This document shows positions 56,042-64,000 of a stretch of DNA of 64,000 nt, piece after piece. The stretch is from Caldifarciminota bacterium (GTDB lineage Bacteria; Hydrothermota; UBA3073; JACQXS01; JAGMCI01). Numbering within the stretch: the first letter of the stretch is position 1; every line of letters begins with the position of its first letter. The stretch spans positions 17,136-81,135 of the forward strand of contig JAGMCI010000042.1 in assembly GCA_023129325.1 (NCBI GenBank), read 5' to 3'. Made by a program: the position numbers and the translations under genes. Below the pieces are notes generated by a model. That model ran no database searches. It was not told the origin of the DNA and saw only the letters and a list, made by a program, of their open reading frames with translations.

Positions 56042-57175
56042 ATGTCAGCAAAGCGTAATTATTATGAAGTTTTAGGGGTCTCCAATGAGGCTGCTCCCGA
56101 TGAAATCAAAAATGCCTATCGTCGTCTTGCTCGCCAGTATCATCCTGACATGAATCCTGACAAGGATAAAAAGGAAGCTGAAGAGAAGTTCAAGGAGCTT
56201 TCTGAGGCTTATGAAGTTCTTATTGACCAAAACAAGCGGCGTATGTATGACCAGTTTGGGCATACAGGTATTGACCAACAGTTTGGGACTGGAGGCTTTA
56301 GCTGGGATAATTTTACCCATTTTGGAGACATAGAAGACATATTTGGGGATTTACTTGGTAATTTCTTTGGTGGTGGATTTGGGGGTGAATCTGTAATTGA
56401 TAAAATATTTGGTGGAGCTGGTTTCACTTCAAGAGAGATAGGACGTATAAGAGGTTCTGATATTCGGATAACTCTTCCTTTATCTTTAACGGAGATTGCT
56501 CATGGAATAACGAAAAAAGTCAAGCTCACGAGATATGAGAAATGTCCGGCTTGTAATGGAGTGGGCGGCACAGGTTTTGAGACCTGTCCAACTTGCGGTG
56601 GAAAGGGGCAAATAAGGCAAGTCAGTTCAAGTATATTGGGACAATTTGTAAATATTACGGGTTGTCCTAAATGTAAAGGGAGTGGGAGAATTATAAAAGA
56701 GCGCTGTTCTCACTGCAGTGGCACAGGTAAAATAAAGAAAGTTACAACAATTTCTATAAATGTTCCTCCAGGTGTAAAGAGAGGTAATTATATTCCCTTA
56801 AGGGGACAAGGCAATGCAGGCTCTAATGGTGGACCTCCTGGTGATTTAATTGCAGTAATAGACGAAAAAGAAGATTCTATATTTAAAAGAGATGGTGATA
56901 ACATATTTGCAAGGATTCCTATCTCTTTCCCGGTTGCTGTTCTTGGAGGCAAGGTGAAAGTCCCTACTCTTAATGACAAAGTGGCAATGCGTATCCCTCC
57001 CGGAACACAATCTGGCAGAATATTCAAAATTCGTGGGAAAGGGTTGCCAAAATTAAATGGATACGGAAGAGGAGACGAGTTAATAGAAGTATTTACTCAC
57101 ACACCCAAAAATCTATCTGCAGAAGCAAAAGAATTAATAAAGAGACTTAACAATTTAATTGAACATCCAAGTTAA
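56042..57175 (+). CDS. dnaJ: Chaperone DnaJ
   Basis: J domain RQYHPDMNPD, four CxxCxGxG-type zinc motifs. Confidence 0.98.
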   Translation: MSAKRNYYEVLGVSNEAAPDEIKNAYRRLARQYHPDMNPDKDKKEAEEKFKELSEAYEVLIDQNKRRMYDQFGHTGIDQQFGTGGFSWDNFTHFGDIEDIFGDLLGNFFGGGFGGESVIDKIFGGAGFTSREIGRIRGSDIRITLPLSLTEIAHGITKKVKLTRYEKCPACNGVGGTGFETCPTCGGKGQIRQVSSSILGQFVNITGCPKCKGSGRIIKERCSHCSGTGKIKKVTTISINVPPGVKRGNYIPLRGQGNAGSNGGPPGDLIAVIDEKEDSIFKRDGDNIFARIPISFPVAVLGGKVKVPTLNDKVAMRIPPGTQSGRIFKIRGKGLPKLNGYGRGDELIEVFTHTPKNLSAEAKELIKRLNNLIEHPS

Positions 57176-57190
57176 AGGAGGTGATAATAG

Positions 57191-57358
57191 ATGATAGTTG
57201 TGAAAGTAAAAGAAGGAGAATCCTTTGAGTCAGCTTATAGAAGGTTTAAACGACAATGTGAAAAGGAGCGTCTCTTTTCTGAAGTAAAGAAACATGAGCG
57301 ATACGAAAAGCCATCTGAAAAGAAGAGAACCAAGAGAACTCAAATTAGAAGAAAATAA
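57191..57358 (+). CDS. rpsU: 30S ribosomal protein S21 (missed by the ORF track; 55 aa)
   Basis: [66 protein letters not shown]; immediately upstream of dnaG. Confidence 0.95.
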   Translation: MIVVKVKEGESFESAYRRFKRQCEKERLFSEVKKHERYEKPSEKKRTKRTQIRRK

Positions 57359-59008
57359 ATGAGGATACCTCAAGATAAGGTAGCTCAAATCCGAGAGGCA
57401 AATCCAATTGAAGAAGTAATTGCAGGTTATATTTCTTTAAAAAAAGCAGGCAAGAACTTCAAGGCTTTATGTCCTTTTCATTCCGAGCGGACGCCTTCCT
57501 TTTTTGTCTCTCCCGAGAAGGGACTCTACCATTGTTTTGGTTGTGGAAAATCAGGCAATATTATTACTTTCATCATGGAATATAGTAAGTTAAGTTTTCT
57601 TGAAGCAGTCCAATTTCTCGGAGAAAGAGTTGGAATACAGATAAAATTTGAGAAGCCTAAGAATGAACATTTGTATAAAATAAACAAATTTGTCGCCGAA
57701 CTTTTTCATTCAATACTTTTAGCTCCAGAAGGACTTCCAGCTCGCAGGTGGATTGAGCATCGGGGAATTCAAAAAGAGACTGTGAATGAGTTTATGCTTG
57801 GCTACGCTCCAAGCGAATCTATTGTATATCGGAGCGCGAAATCTAAAGGAATAAAATTAGAGGATTTAGAGACTCTGGGTTTAGTGACCAAGCTTGAGAA
57901 CGGAAGATACCGTGATTCTTTCAGGAGAAAGATAATTTTTCCAATAAGAGACAGATGGGATAAAGTCATAGGTTTTGGGACAAGAGTTCTTGACCAAAGT
58001 GAACCAAAATACATAAATTCTCCCGAGTCTCCTGTGTTTAAAAAAGGAAAATCATTATATGGACTTTATGAAGCTAAAAACCAGTTAAGAGAAAAAACAA
58101 TTCTTGTAGAAGGGTATACGGATGTATTGACTCTTCATCAATATGGTATAAAGAATGTAGTAGCAAGTTTAGGAACCTCACTTACTGAAGAACAAGCACG
58201 GCTTTTAAAACTACATACTCAAAAAGTAATACTTATTTATGATGGGGATATTGCTGGACAGAATGCAGCTGAAAGAGCTATAAATATTCTTCTGGAAGCA
58301 GGACTTGATATTAGTATTCTTGTTTTACCTAAAGGTGAAGACCCAGATTCTTTTATTCGTGAGAAAGGAAATTTTGATTTCAGTAAGGTTCAAAATTTTG
58401 TAGATTTTAAGTTTAAAGAATCTAAAAGCATAGAAGAAAAAACAGAACTTGTAAAAAGTTTTCAACAGACTCTTATTAAGATTTCAGATAGTGTAAAAAA
58501 AGAACTTTGGGCAGACTATATTTCAAAAAAAATTGGTATTAAAAAAGAACTTCTTCTTATAACACAACCTCTATCTCCTACCCGCCTGACGGCGAGGCAG
58601 GTTAAAACTGTTTCTGCCCCTACAAAGAATCTGGAAGATTTAGAGGTCGAACTTTTGGCTTTTGCATCATCTAATATAGCATCAAGAAAATTGTTGTTAG
58701 AAAATTCATTTAATTTTTCCTCCCCAGAATTAAGGCCTCTTGCTGTCCTGATGTTAAAAGAGACTGGTCCATCTGAGATTTTGAATTCCATAACAGACGA
58801 GCGAATGAGAGAAAATTTTACAAAAATTACTTTCTTGGAAAATATAGATTCAGAAAAAATGACTTTAGATTATCTCAAGCGTATAAATGAGTTGAGGGCA
58901 AGAAAGCGGATGAGAGAAATACATGAAATTATAAGGGAAGGAAAAGAAACTCCCGAACTCTTAGACGAGTATCAAAAACTTGCTACTATAAAAGCAAAAA
59001 AGGATTAA
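57359..59008 (+). CDS. dnaG: DNA primase
   Basis: [30 protein letters not shown] zinc finger; [42 protein letters not shown]. Confidence 0.98.
   Translation: MRIPQDKVAQIREANPIEEVIAGYISLKKAGKNFKALCPFHSERTPSFFVSPEKGLYHCFGCGKSGNIITFIMEYSKLSFLEAVQFLGERVGIQIKFEKPKNEHLYKINKFVAELFHSILLAPEGLPARRWIEHRGIQKETVNEFMLGYAPSESIVYRSAKSKGIKLEDLETLGLVTKLENGRYRDSFRRKIIFPIRDRWDKVIGFGTRVLDQSEPKYINSPESPVFKKGKSLYGLYEAKNQLREKTILVEGYTDVLTLHQYGIKNVVASLGTSLTEEQARLLKLHTQKVILIYDGDIAGQNAAERAINILLEAGLDISILVLPKGEDPDSFIREKGNFDFSKVQNFVDFKFKESKSIEEKTELVKSFQQTLIKISDSVKKELWADYISKKIGIKKELLLITQPLSPTRLTARQVKTVSAPTKNLEDLEVELLAFASSNIASRKLLLENSFNFSSPELRPLAVLMLKETGPSEILNSITDERMRENFTKITFLENIDSEKMTLDYLKRINELRARKRMREIHEIIREGKETPELLDEYQKLATIKAKKD
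58581..58601. repeat. CCCGCCTgacggcgAGGCAGG element in dnaG
   Basis: In frame, encodes part of PTRLTARQV. Confidence 0.75.
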
Positions 59009-59013
59009 AATTT

Positions 59014-60546
59014 ATGGACAAAGAGATTAAAAAGATAATGAAATTTATTGATAAGAGTCGGAAAATAACTTATGAAAAGTTAAACAGTCTTCTTCCTAAT
59101 GAGCTTATATCTCCATGGGAATTTGAGCGCGTCATATCCGGACTTGAAGCTTTAGGGATAAAAGTAGTAGAAGATGGTTATGCTATTCCAGCAGGAAAAG
59201 TTCCTATAGAAAGCCGTCATCTTGAAGACCCTTTAAAGATGTATTTCCAGGATATTGGCACAGTAAATCTTTTATCTAAAGAGAAAGAAGTAGAACTCGC
59301 AAAAGAAATTGAGAAATGGTATATTAAAATAACAGAGACCATTTTTTCCACCATTCTTGCAATGGATGAATTTCTTAAGTATAGACTCAAAATTGAGTAT
59401 CGCAGAATTCCTCCCGAAGAATTCATTAGAATAGGTGCTCCTGCCCCTTCTCCGAAATTTATTGAGGAAAAGCGTCGTCACATTCTCAGGACAATGGGTT
59501 TTATTAAACAAAAGCGAGACGAAATTGTCAATTTGAGACATAATAAGTCTTCCATTTCTCTTATCAAAAGCAGGCGTCAATCTGTAAAAAATGAAATTCT
59601 GAATCTTAATTTACAATTTAGCTATTTAGATGAAACATTTAAAAAGCTTGAATCTCTTGATAAAAAAATTAGAGCTAAAGAGAAAAGTATATGTTCGAAA
59701 AATAAAAGTTTTCAGAATAAGTATATATTTGAACCTATGGAAGAAAAAATTGGTATGAAAAGATGGAACTTCCACAAATTACTTTTAAAAACAAATGAAT
59801 ATGGAGAAAAAGTAGCGAAAACAAAACAACAAATGGCTCATGCGAATGTGAGATTGGTAATCTCAATAGCCAAGCGATATACGAATAGGGGACTTGAATT
59901 TACCGACCTTGTTCAAGAAGGCAATTCTGGACTCATAAAGGCAGTATCAAAGTTCGACTACCGAAAAGATTACAAGTTCTCAACCTACGCAAGTTGGTGG
60001 ATTCGTCAAGCAATTTCACGCGCTATCGCCGACCAGGCAAGAACTATAAGAATTCCCGTTCATCTAATTGAAATAATCCATCGGGTAATACGAGAAGCAA
60101 GAGTTGTTATGCAAGAATACGGAAGAGAACCCACCCCGGAAGAATTAGCAGAAAGACTAAATCTATCAGCAAAAAAAGTAAAGAACGCTTATCGTGTGGC
60201 TCAGGATATAATTTCTCTTGACCGCCCTATCGGTGATAGTGAGGATTCCCTATTCAGTGATTTTATTGCCAGTGGAAATGAATCCTCACCTGCTTATTTA
60301 ATATCTAAGGCTATGCTAAAGGAAAGGTTAGGAGAGATTTTACAAGACCTTACAAAAAAGGAACAAAAAGTTATTGAATTGAGATTTGGACTTCAGGGAC
60401 AACAACCTAAAACTTTAGAAGAAGTGGGACTTATATTTGATGTGACAAGAGAAAGAATTCGTCAGATTGAACAAAAAGCTATTAAAAAATTAAAATATAA
60501 GGAGCGAAAGAAAAAATTAGAGCCCTTGCTTGAATTACTTGGATAA
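59014..60546 (+). CDS. rpoD: RNA polymerase primary sigma factor
   Basis: [65 protein letters not shown]; region 4 [21 protein letters not shown]. Confidence 0.98.
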   Translation: MDKEIKKIMKFIDKSRKITYEKLNSLLPNELISPWEFERVISGLEALGIKVVEDGYAIPAGKVPIESRHLEDPLKMYFQDIGTVNLLSKEKEVELAKEIEKWYIKITETIFSTILAMDEFLKYRLKIEYRRIPPEEFIRIGAPAPSPKFIEEKRRHILRTMGFIKQKRDEIVNLRHNKSSISLIKSRRQSVKNEILNLNLQFSYLDETFKKLESLDKKIRAKEKSICSKNKSFQNKYIFEPMEEKIGMKRWNFHKLLLKTNEYGEKVAKTKQQMAHANVRLVISIAKRYTNRGLEFTDLVQEGNSGLIKAVSKFDYRKDYKFSTYASWWIRQAISRAIADQARTIRIPVHLIEIIHRVIREARVVMQEYGREPTPEELAERLNLSAKKVKNAYRVAQDIISLDRPIGDSEDSLFSDFIASGNESSPAYLISKAMLKERLGEILQDLTKKEQKVIELRFGLQGQQPKTLEEVGLIFDVTRERIRQIEQKAIKKLKYKERKKKLEPLLELLG

Positions 60547-61473
60547 ATCCCATTTTCCACACCTTGAGCCCCAGGTAGCCAACACTTTACCATTGGAGGA
60601 AATTTTAACAATTTCACAGGTGTTTGGACAATCCTCGCATATAAAGCTCTGAGTGTTAAATTCCATGTCACAAATATCAAAACCTCTGAAGCTTGTTTTT
60701 CTTTTATCTTTCATAACCTTCTTGGCAAGCATAGCCGCCCCAATTGCACCCATAAGCTTATTATAGGTCGGAACAAAAACTTTCATTCCAAGTTCTTCCT
60801 CAAGTGCTTTTCTAATTCCTTCATTACTCGCCACTCCGCCCTGAAAAACAATTGGAGGCAATATTGGTTTTCCTTTAGCAACATTTACTAAATAATTTCT
60901 GACAAGCGATTTGCAAAGTCCTGCTATTATATCTTCAATCCCGTATCCAAGTTGCTGTTTATGAATCATATCTGATTCTGCAAACACAGTACACCTTCCT
61001 GCTATTCTTGCTGGAGATTTAGATTGCAAGGCAAGTTGCCCAAATTTTTCTATTGGTATACCTAATCGTTGTGCCTGATGGTCAAGAAATGAACCTGTCC
61101 CTGCAGCACATACTGTATTCATTGCAAAATCCACAGGAATCCCATCCTTAAGAATAATGATTTTTGAATCCTGTCCTCCAATTTCAATAACTGTCCTTAC
61201 ATCAGGAACAAAATGAGCCGCAGCAATAGCATGAGCAGTAATCTCGTTCTTAACAATATCTGCATTGGTAAGAACAGCAGCCAGTTCTCTACCGCTCCCA
61301 GTAGTCCCAACTCCAAGAACGGGAACAGAATCTCTGGACTTTCTTAACCCCTCTTTTATTGCTTCTATAGGCATACCCGCTGTCAAAAGATAGGCAGATT
61401 TAAAAACCTCAATTTTATCATTTATTAGGACAGTATCTACTGATACAGAACCTACATCAACTCCAAGCCACAT
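60535..61473 (-). CDS. Acyl-CoA dehydratase activase (BadF/BcrAD/HgdC-like ATPase)
   Basis: [50 protein letters not shown]. Confidence 0.93.
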   Translation of the reverse strand: MWLGVDVGSVSVDTVLINDKIEVFKSAYLLTAGMPIEAIKEGLRKSRDSVPVLGVGTTGSGRELAAVLTNADIVKNEITAHAIAAAHFVPDVRTVIEIGGQDSKIIILKDGIPVDFAMNTVCAAGTGSFLDHQAQRLGIPIEKFGQLALQSKSPARIAGRCTVFAESDMIHKQQLGYGIEDIIAGLCKSLVRNYLVNVAKGKPILPPIVFQGGVASNEGIRKALEEELGMKVFVPTYNKLMGAIGAAMLAKKVMKDKRKTSFRGFDICDMEFNTQSFICEDCPNTCEIVKISSNGKVLATWGSRCGKWDLSK

Positions 61474-62531
61474 TATTCCTTCCTTAGCTTTAAAAGGTCA
61501 CAAAAAGCTTCAAGTCTTGTATTAACTCCTGTTTCTCCTGTATGCTCATCAAAAACAAGGTTTAAAATTGGAATATTCACGCATTTCTCCATAATCGTTT
61601 GAGCCACAATCTCCGGCATACACCCAAGTGGAGATATATGAACAACCCCATCATATCCTTTACGCTCAAATATAAGTGAATAACCTATTGAATATATAGA
61701 TTCACCTCCTGCATGCCACTTAAGCCATGGATATGCAATCCTTTTTGCGCGACGATGAGCAAAATTCAGTCCAATATCCCCAGTTACATATTTCCATAAT
61801 CCAATAGCACTCCTATCTACAAACGCACCTAACTTTCCAAGTTTGCTTTCTGTCCACATATTGAGTTCTTCTTGTAAACACATATACAGTTCACCAACTA
61901 ATCCAATTCTTATTAGTTCATGATTTGAGTTCTTATTTATCCCCTCAAACATCAATTTTATTTCATTTTTCATCTTCATAAGCCTTATAAAACTATTTTC
62001 ATTATCCACAATTTTATAAATCTTTTGAAGGGTCTTATCACTCTCACCAATCTTTACCTCAAATGGCCTTATCTTTCTTGCAAGTTCTTGAGCCAGTTCA
62101 ATAAGCCTTAATTTTTTCAAAGCAATAAGCCCACTGTGTATAAGTTTTTTAACAGAACTTCCATTAATTCCCAAAATAGAAAAAGTATCCCTTGCCCATT
62201 TTTCAGTTGGAAAGTCAAGGACGAAAACCTTTGCAGGTATTCCTAAATTTTTTAATATGATTTGAAGAGTACTACCATACCATCCAAACCGGCAAGGTCC
62301 GGTTCCACCAAAAATAACCAAATATTCTGCTCCTTTTCTTGATGCAAGAATAAAATCTCCAAGCACTGCCTTAAGAGGAAAACAGGCAAATTCTGGTGCA
62401 TACTTTGCTCCTTCCTCAATAGTTTTTCGAGACATTTTGGGAGGGGCAATGAACTCATATCCCAATTCTTCAAAAACTGGTTTTACTACTATTGGAACAA
62501 CATTCATATTGGGGACAGATACTTTTATCAT
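61473..62531 (-). CDS. 2-hydroxyacyl-CoA dehydratase-like / DUF2229-type protein
   Basis: APEFACFPLKAVLGDFILA, GTGPCRFGWYG, HISPLGCMPEIVAQTIM..PILNLVFDEHTGETGVNTRLEAF. Confidence 0.82.
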   Translation of the reverse strand: MIKVSVPNMNVVPIVVKPVFEELGYEFIAPPKMSRKTIEEGAKYAPEFACFPLKAVLGDFILASRKGAEYLVIFGGTGPCRFGWYGSTLQIILKNLGIPAKVFVLDFPTEKWARDTFSILGINGSSVKKLIHSGLIALKKLRLIELAQELARKIRPFEVKIGESDKTLQKIYKIVDNENSFIRLMKMKNEIKLMFEGINKNSNHELIRIGLVGELYMCLQEELNMWTESKLGKLGAFVDRSAIGLWKYVTGDIGLNFAHRRAKRIAYPWLKWHAGGESIYSIGYSLIFERKGYDGVVHISPLGCMPEIVAQTIMEKCVNIPILNLVFDEHTGETGVNTRLEAFCDLLKLRKE

Positions 62532-63439
62532 AAATTAAATTTAGTTTTTGATTTATACTCTATCATATCCAAAAATGCTTCAACTCTCGTCAAAATTCCA
62601 GCTATTTCTGTATGTTCATCAAGAACCAAAGTGGTGTAAGGAATATCTGAAGTTCTTGCTCTATCATCTATTATTTCCTTAAGTAAAGAATCCGGACCAC
62701 ACTCGAAAGATATAAGATAAAGAAAACCATCAACCTCTCCAGAGTTTAAAAAATGAAGAGCTGTTCCAACATTTTTTTCACCAAAATCAAAATAAATTGG
62801 TTTCTTTAGAATAGCTATTTCTTTATTTATGATTTCAGGAATAAGGTTGTCGGCTGTTAATATATTCATTCCTTTTTCCTTAAGTCTATCAATAAGCTCT
62901 GCACTTACATATTTGTCATAAATAATGTAGGGACGAGCTACAATGCCTATCTTCAGACCATCTCCCCCATTCAGATTATTCCATTGATAGCTCTTTTGTG
63001 ATATTTCAGCTTTTACCAAGGCTTTTTTTACTTTGTTAGCTGAAACCCTGAGCCTCTTCCCTACCTCTATCCAGCTTCTTATAAAGGGTTTTTTTCTAAT
63101 ATTAAAGTTTACATCAAGCAAAGGTGGAAGATTTGAAATTGATGCCTTTAACATATCAGGAAGTCCCATAAACTTAGGACACATATACTTTTTTTCTTCC
63201 AAAGATATAAATCTTGGAACAAAAAGCACATCTACCTTGTCTTTAAGCCAATATACATGACCAAAATTGACTTTCATTGGAAAACAGATATCAGAATGTG
63301 CATATTCCAAGCCTTTTTTAAGCAAAGACGCATTTGTAGGTGGTGAATACACAACCTCAAATCCAAGCTCTTTAAAAAAAGTATCCCATAAAGGAAAGAA
63401 CTGATAATAAAGGCCCGCCCTTGGAATTCCTATTTTCAT
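62528..63439 (-). CDS. 2-hydroxyacyl-CoA dehydratase-like / DUF2229-type protein
   Basis: MKIGIPRAGLYYQFFPLWDTFFKELGFEVVYS, HSDICFPMKVNFGHVYWL, TTLVLDEHTEIAGILTRVEAF; ORF track start 63478 overlaps the promoter, 63439 preferred. Confidence 0.82.
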   Translation of the reverse strand: MKIGIPRAGLYYQFFPLWDTFFKELGFEVVYSPPTNASLLKKGLEYAHSDICFPMKVNFGHVYWLKDKVDVLFVPRFISLEEKKYMCPKFMGLPDMLKASISNLPPLLDVNFNIRKKPFIRSWIEVGKRLRVSANKVKKALVKAEISQKSYQWNNLNGGDGLKIGIVARPYIIYDKYVSAELIDRLKEKGMNILTADNLIPEIINKEIAILKKPIYFDFGEKNVGTALHFLNSGEVDGFLYLISFECGPDSLLKEIIDDRARTSDIPYTTLVLDEHTEIAGILTRVEAFLDMIEYKSKTKFNL

Positions 63440-63450
63440 TATTGAGTGAT

Positions 63451-63478
63451 AATATACCATTATTTTATGAAAAGTCAA
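63451..63478 (-). promoter_or_regulatory. Predicted promoter of dehydratase/activase operon
   Basis: TTGACT-N16-TATATT on minus strand. Confidence 0.55.
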
Positions 63479-63580
63479 GATTTTTAATCTCTACATTTTG
63501 AAGTTTCTTAACCCAATATTTTTACCATATTCTATGCTTTAAATAAGGAAAATATGTTAACTCAAGAAATTATAGTTAAG

Positions 63581-63613
63581 AAAAAGGGCAGTCCCGATAA
63601 ATCGGGACTGCCC
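63581..63613 (-). terminator. Rho-independent terminator downstream of 63638 gene, built from a TCCCGATaaATCGGGA palindrome
   Basis: Minus: GGGCAGTCCCGAT-tt-ATCGGGACTGCCC-TTTTT. Confidence 0.75.
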
Positions 63614-63637
63614 TTGCCTTGTAGCCCTCTTAAGAAT

Positions 63638-64000
63638 TTACCGCATTAGAATGAGCTTCTTTGTGGCTTTGAAATCTCCAGCACTGAGTTTAATAAAGTA
63701 AATTCCGGAAGGAACATTCTTAGCATCCCAGTTTACAGTATAATCTCCTGGTTTCTTATTTCCGTTGACTAATGTCTTCACTAACCTCCCTGTTATATCA
63801 TAAATCTTTAAACTTCCCTTCCCTCCTTTATGAACAAAGAACTTGACAGTTAGAGTTCCAAAACAAGGGTTTGGATAGCAGTTTAAAGTAAGTGCTTGAG
63901 GTTTCTCTTTTTCTTTTTCTACACCAGTATCTTCCGCTATGATACCGAAAATTCTATTACTTCTATACGGTGGTCCGGCAAACCCCTCATACAAAATGAT
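63638..64000 (-). CDS. C-terminal part of secreted protein with T9SS type A-like domain (5' end beyond window)
   Basis: CYPNPCFGTLTVKFFVHKGGKGSLKIYDITGRLVKTLVNGNKKPGDYTVNWDAKNVPSGIYFIKLSAGDFKATKKLILMR. Confidence 0.85.
   Translation of the reverse strand: MILYEGFAGPPYRSNRIFGIIAEDTGVEKEKEKPQALTLNCYPNPCFGTLTVKFFVHKGGKGSLKIYDITGRLVKTLVNGNKKPGDYTVNWDAKNVPSGIYFIKLSAGDFKATKKLILMR

Overview
AT-rich bacterial chromosomal window, probably from an uncultured or candidate-phylum lineage. Several proteins carry T9SS-like or FlgD-like C-terminal domains. The window is densely packed with housekeeping genes: folE2-queCED, holB-PSP1-metG, infB-nusA-proS, trpS, tRNA-Leu(GAG), coaE-polA-DUF763-accCB, plsY, lepB, grpE-dnaK-dnaJ, and rpsU-dnaG-rpoD. 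It also has glycosyltransferase clusters, two O-antigen ligase-like genes, a long YadA-head/Peptidase_S74-like fibre gene and a 2-hydroxyacyl-CoA dehydratase/activase triad. The most striking signal is many short (14-60 bp) palindromic elements. Many are hairpins capped by a 5'-GTAG tetranucleotide, the hallmark of REP elements mobilised by RAYT (Y1/HUH) transposases. An apparently intact RAYT gene lies at 4088..4669. About 18-20 of these palindromes or related short repeats sit in frame inside protein-coding genes (polA three times; metG, queE, queD, holB, dnaG, grpE, coaE, a TGS GTPase, an exonuclease, glycosyltransferases and the RAYT itself). The same peptide (VGAYxNTPL) therefore appears in four unrelated proteins. 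Three other genes take their TAG stop from an element's GTAG. Secondary observations are apparently leaderless promoters, an exonuclease-WYL fusion, a nuclease-RAYT-exonuclease gene array, and small ORFs missed by the ORF track. All calls were made by eye, without database searches.
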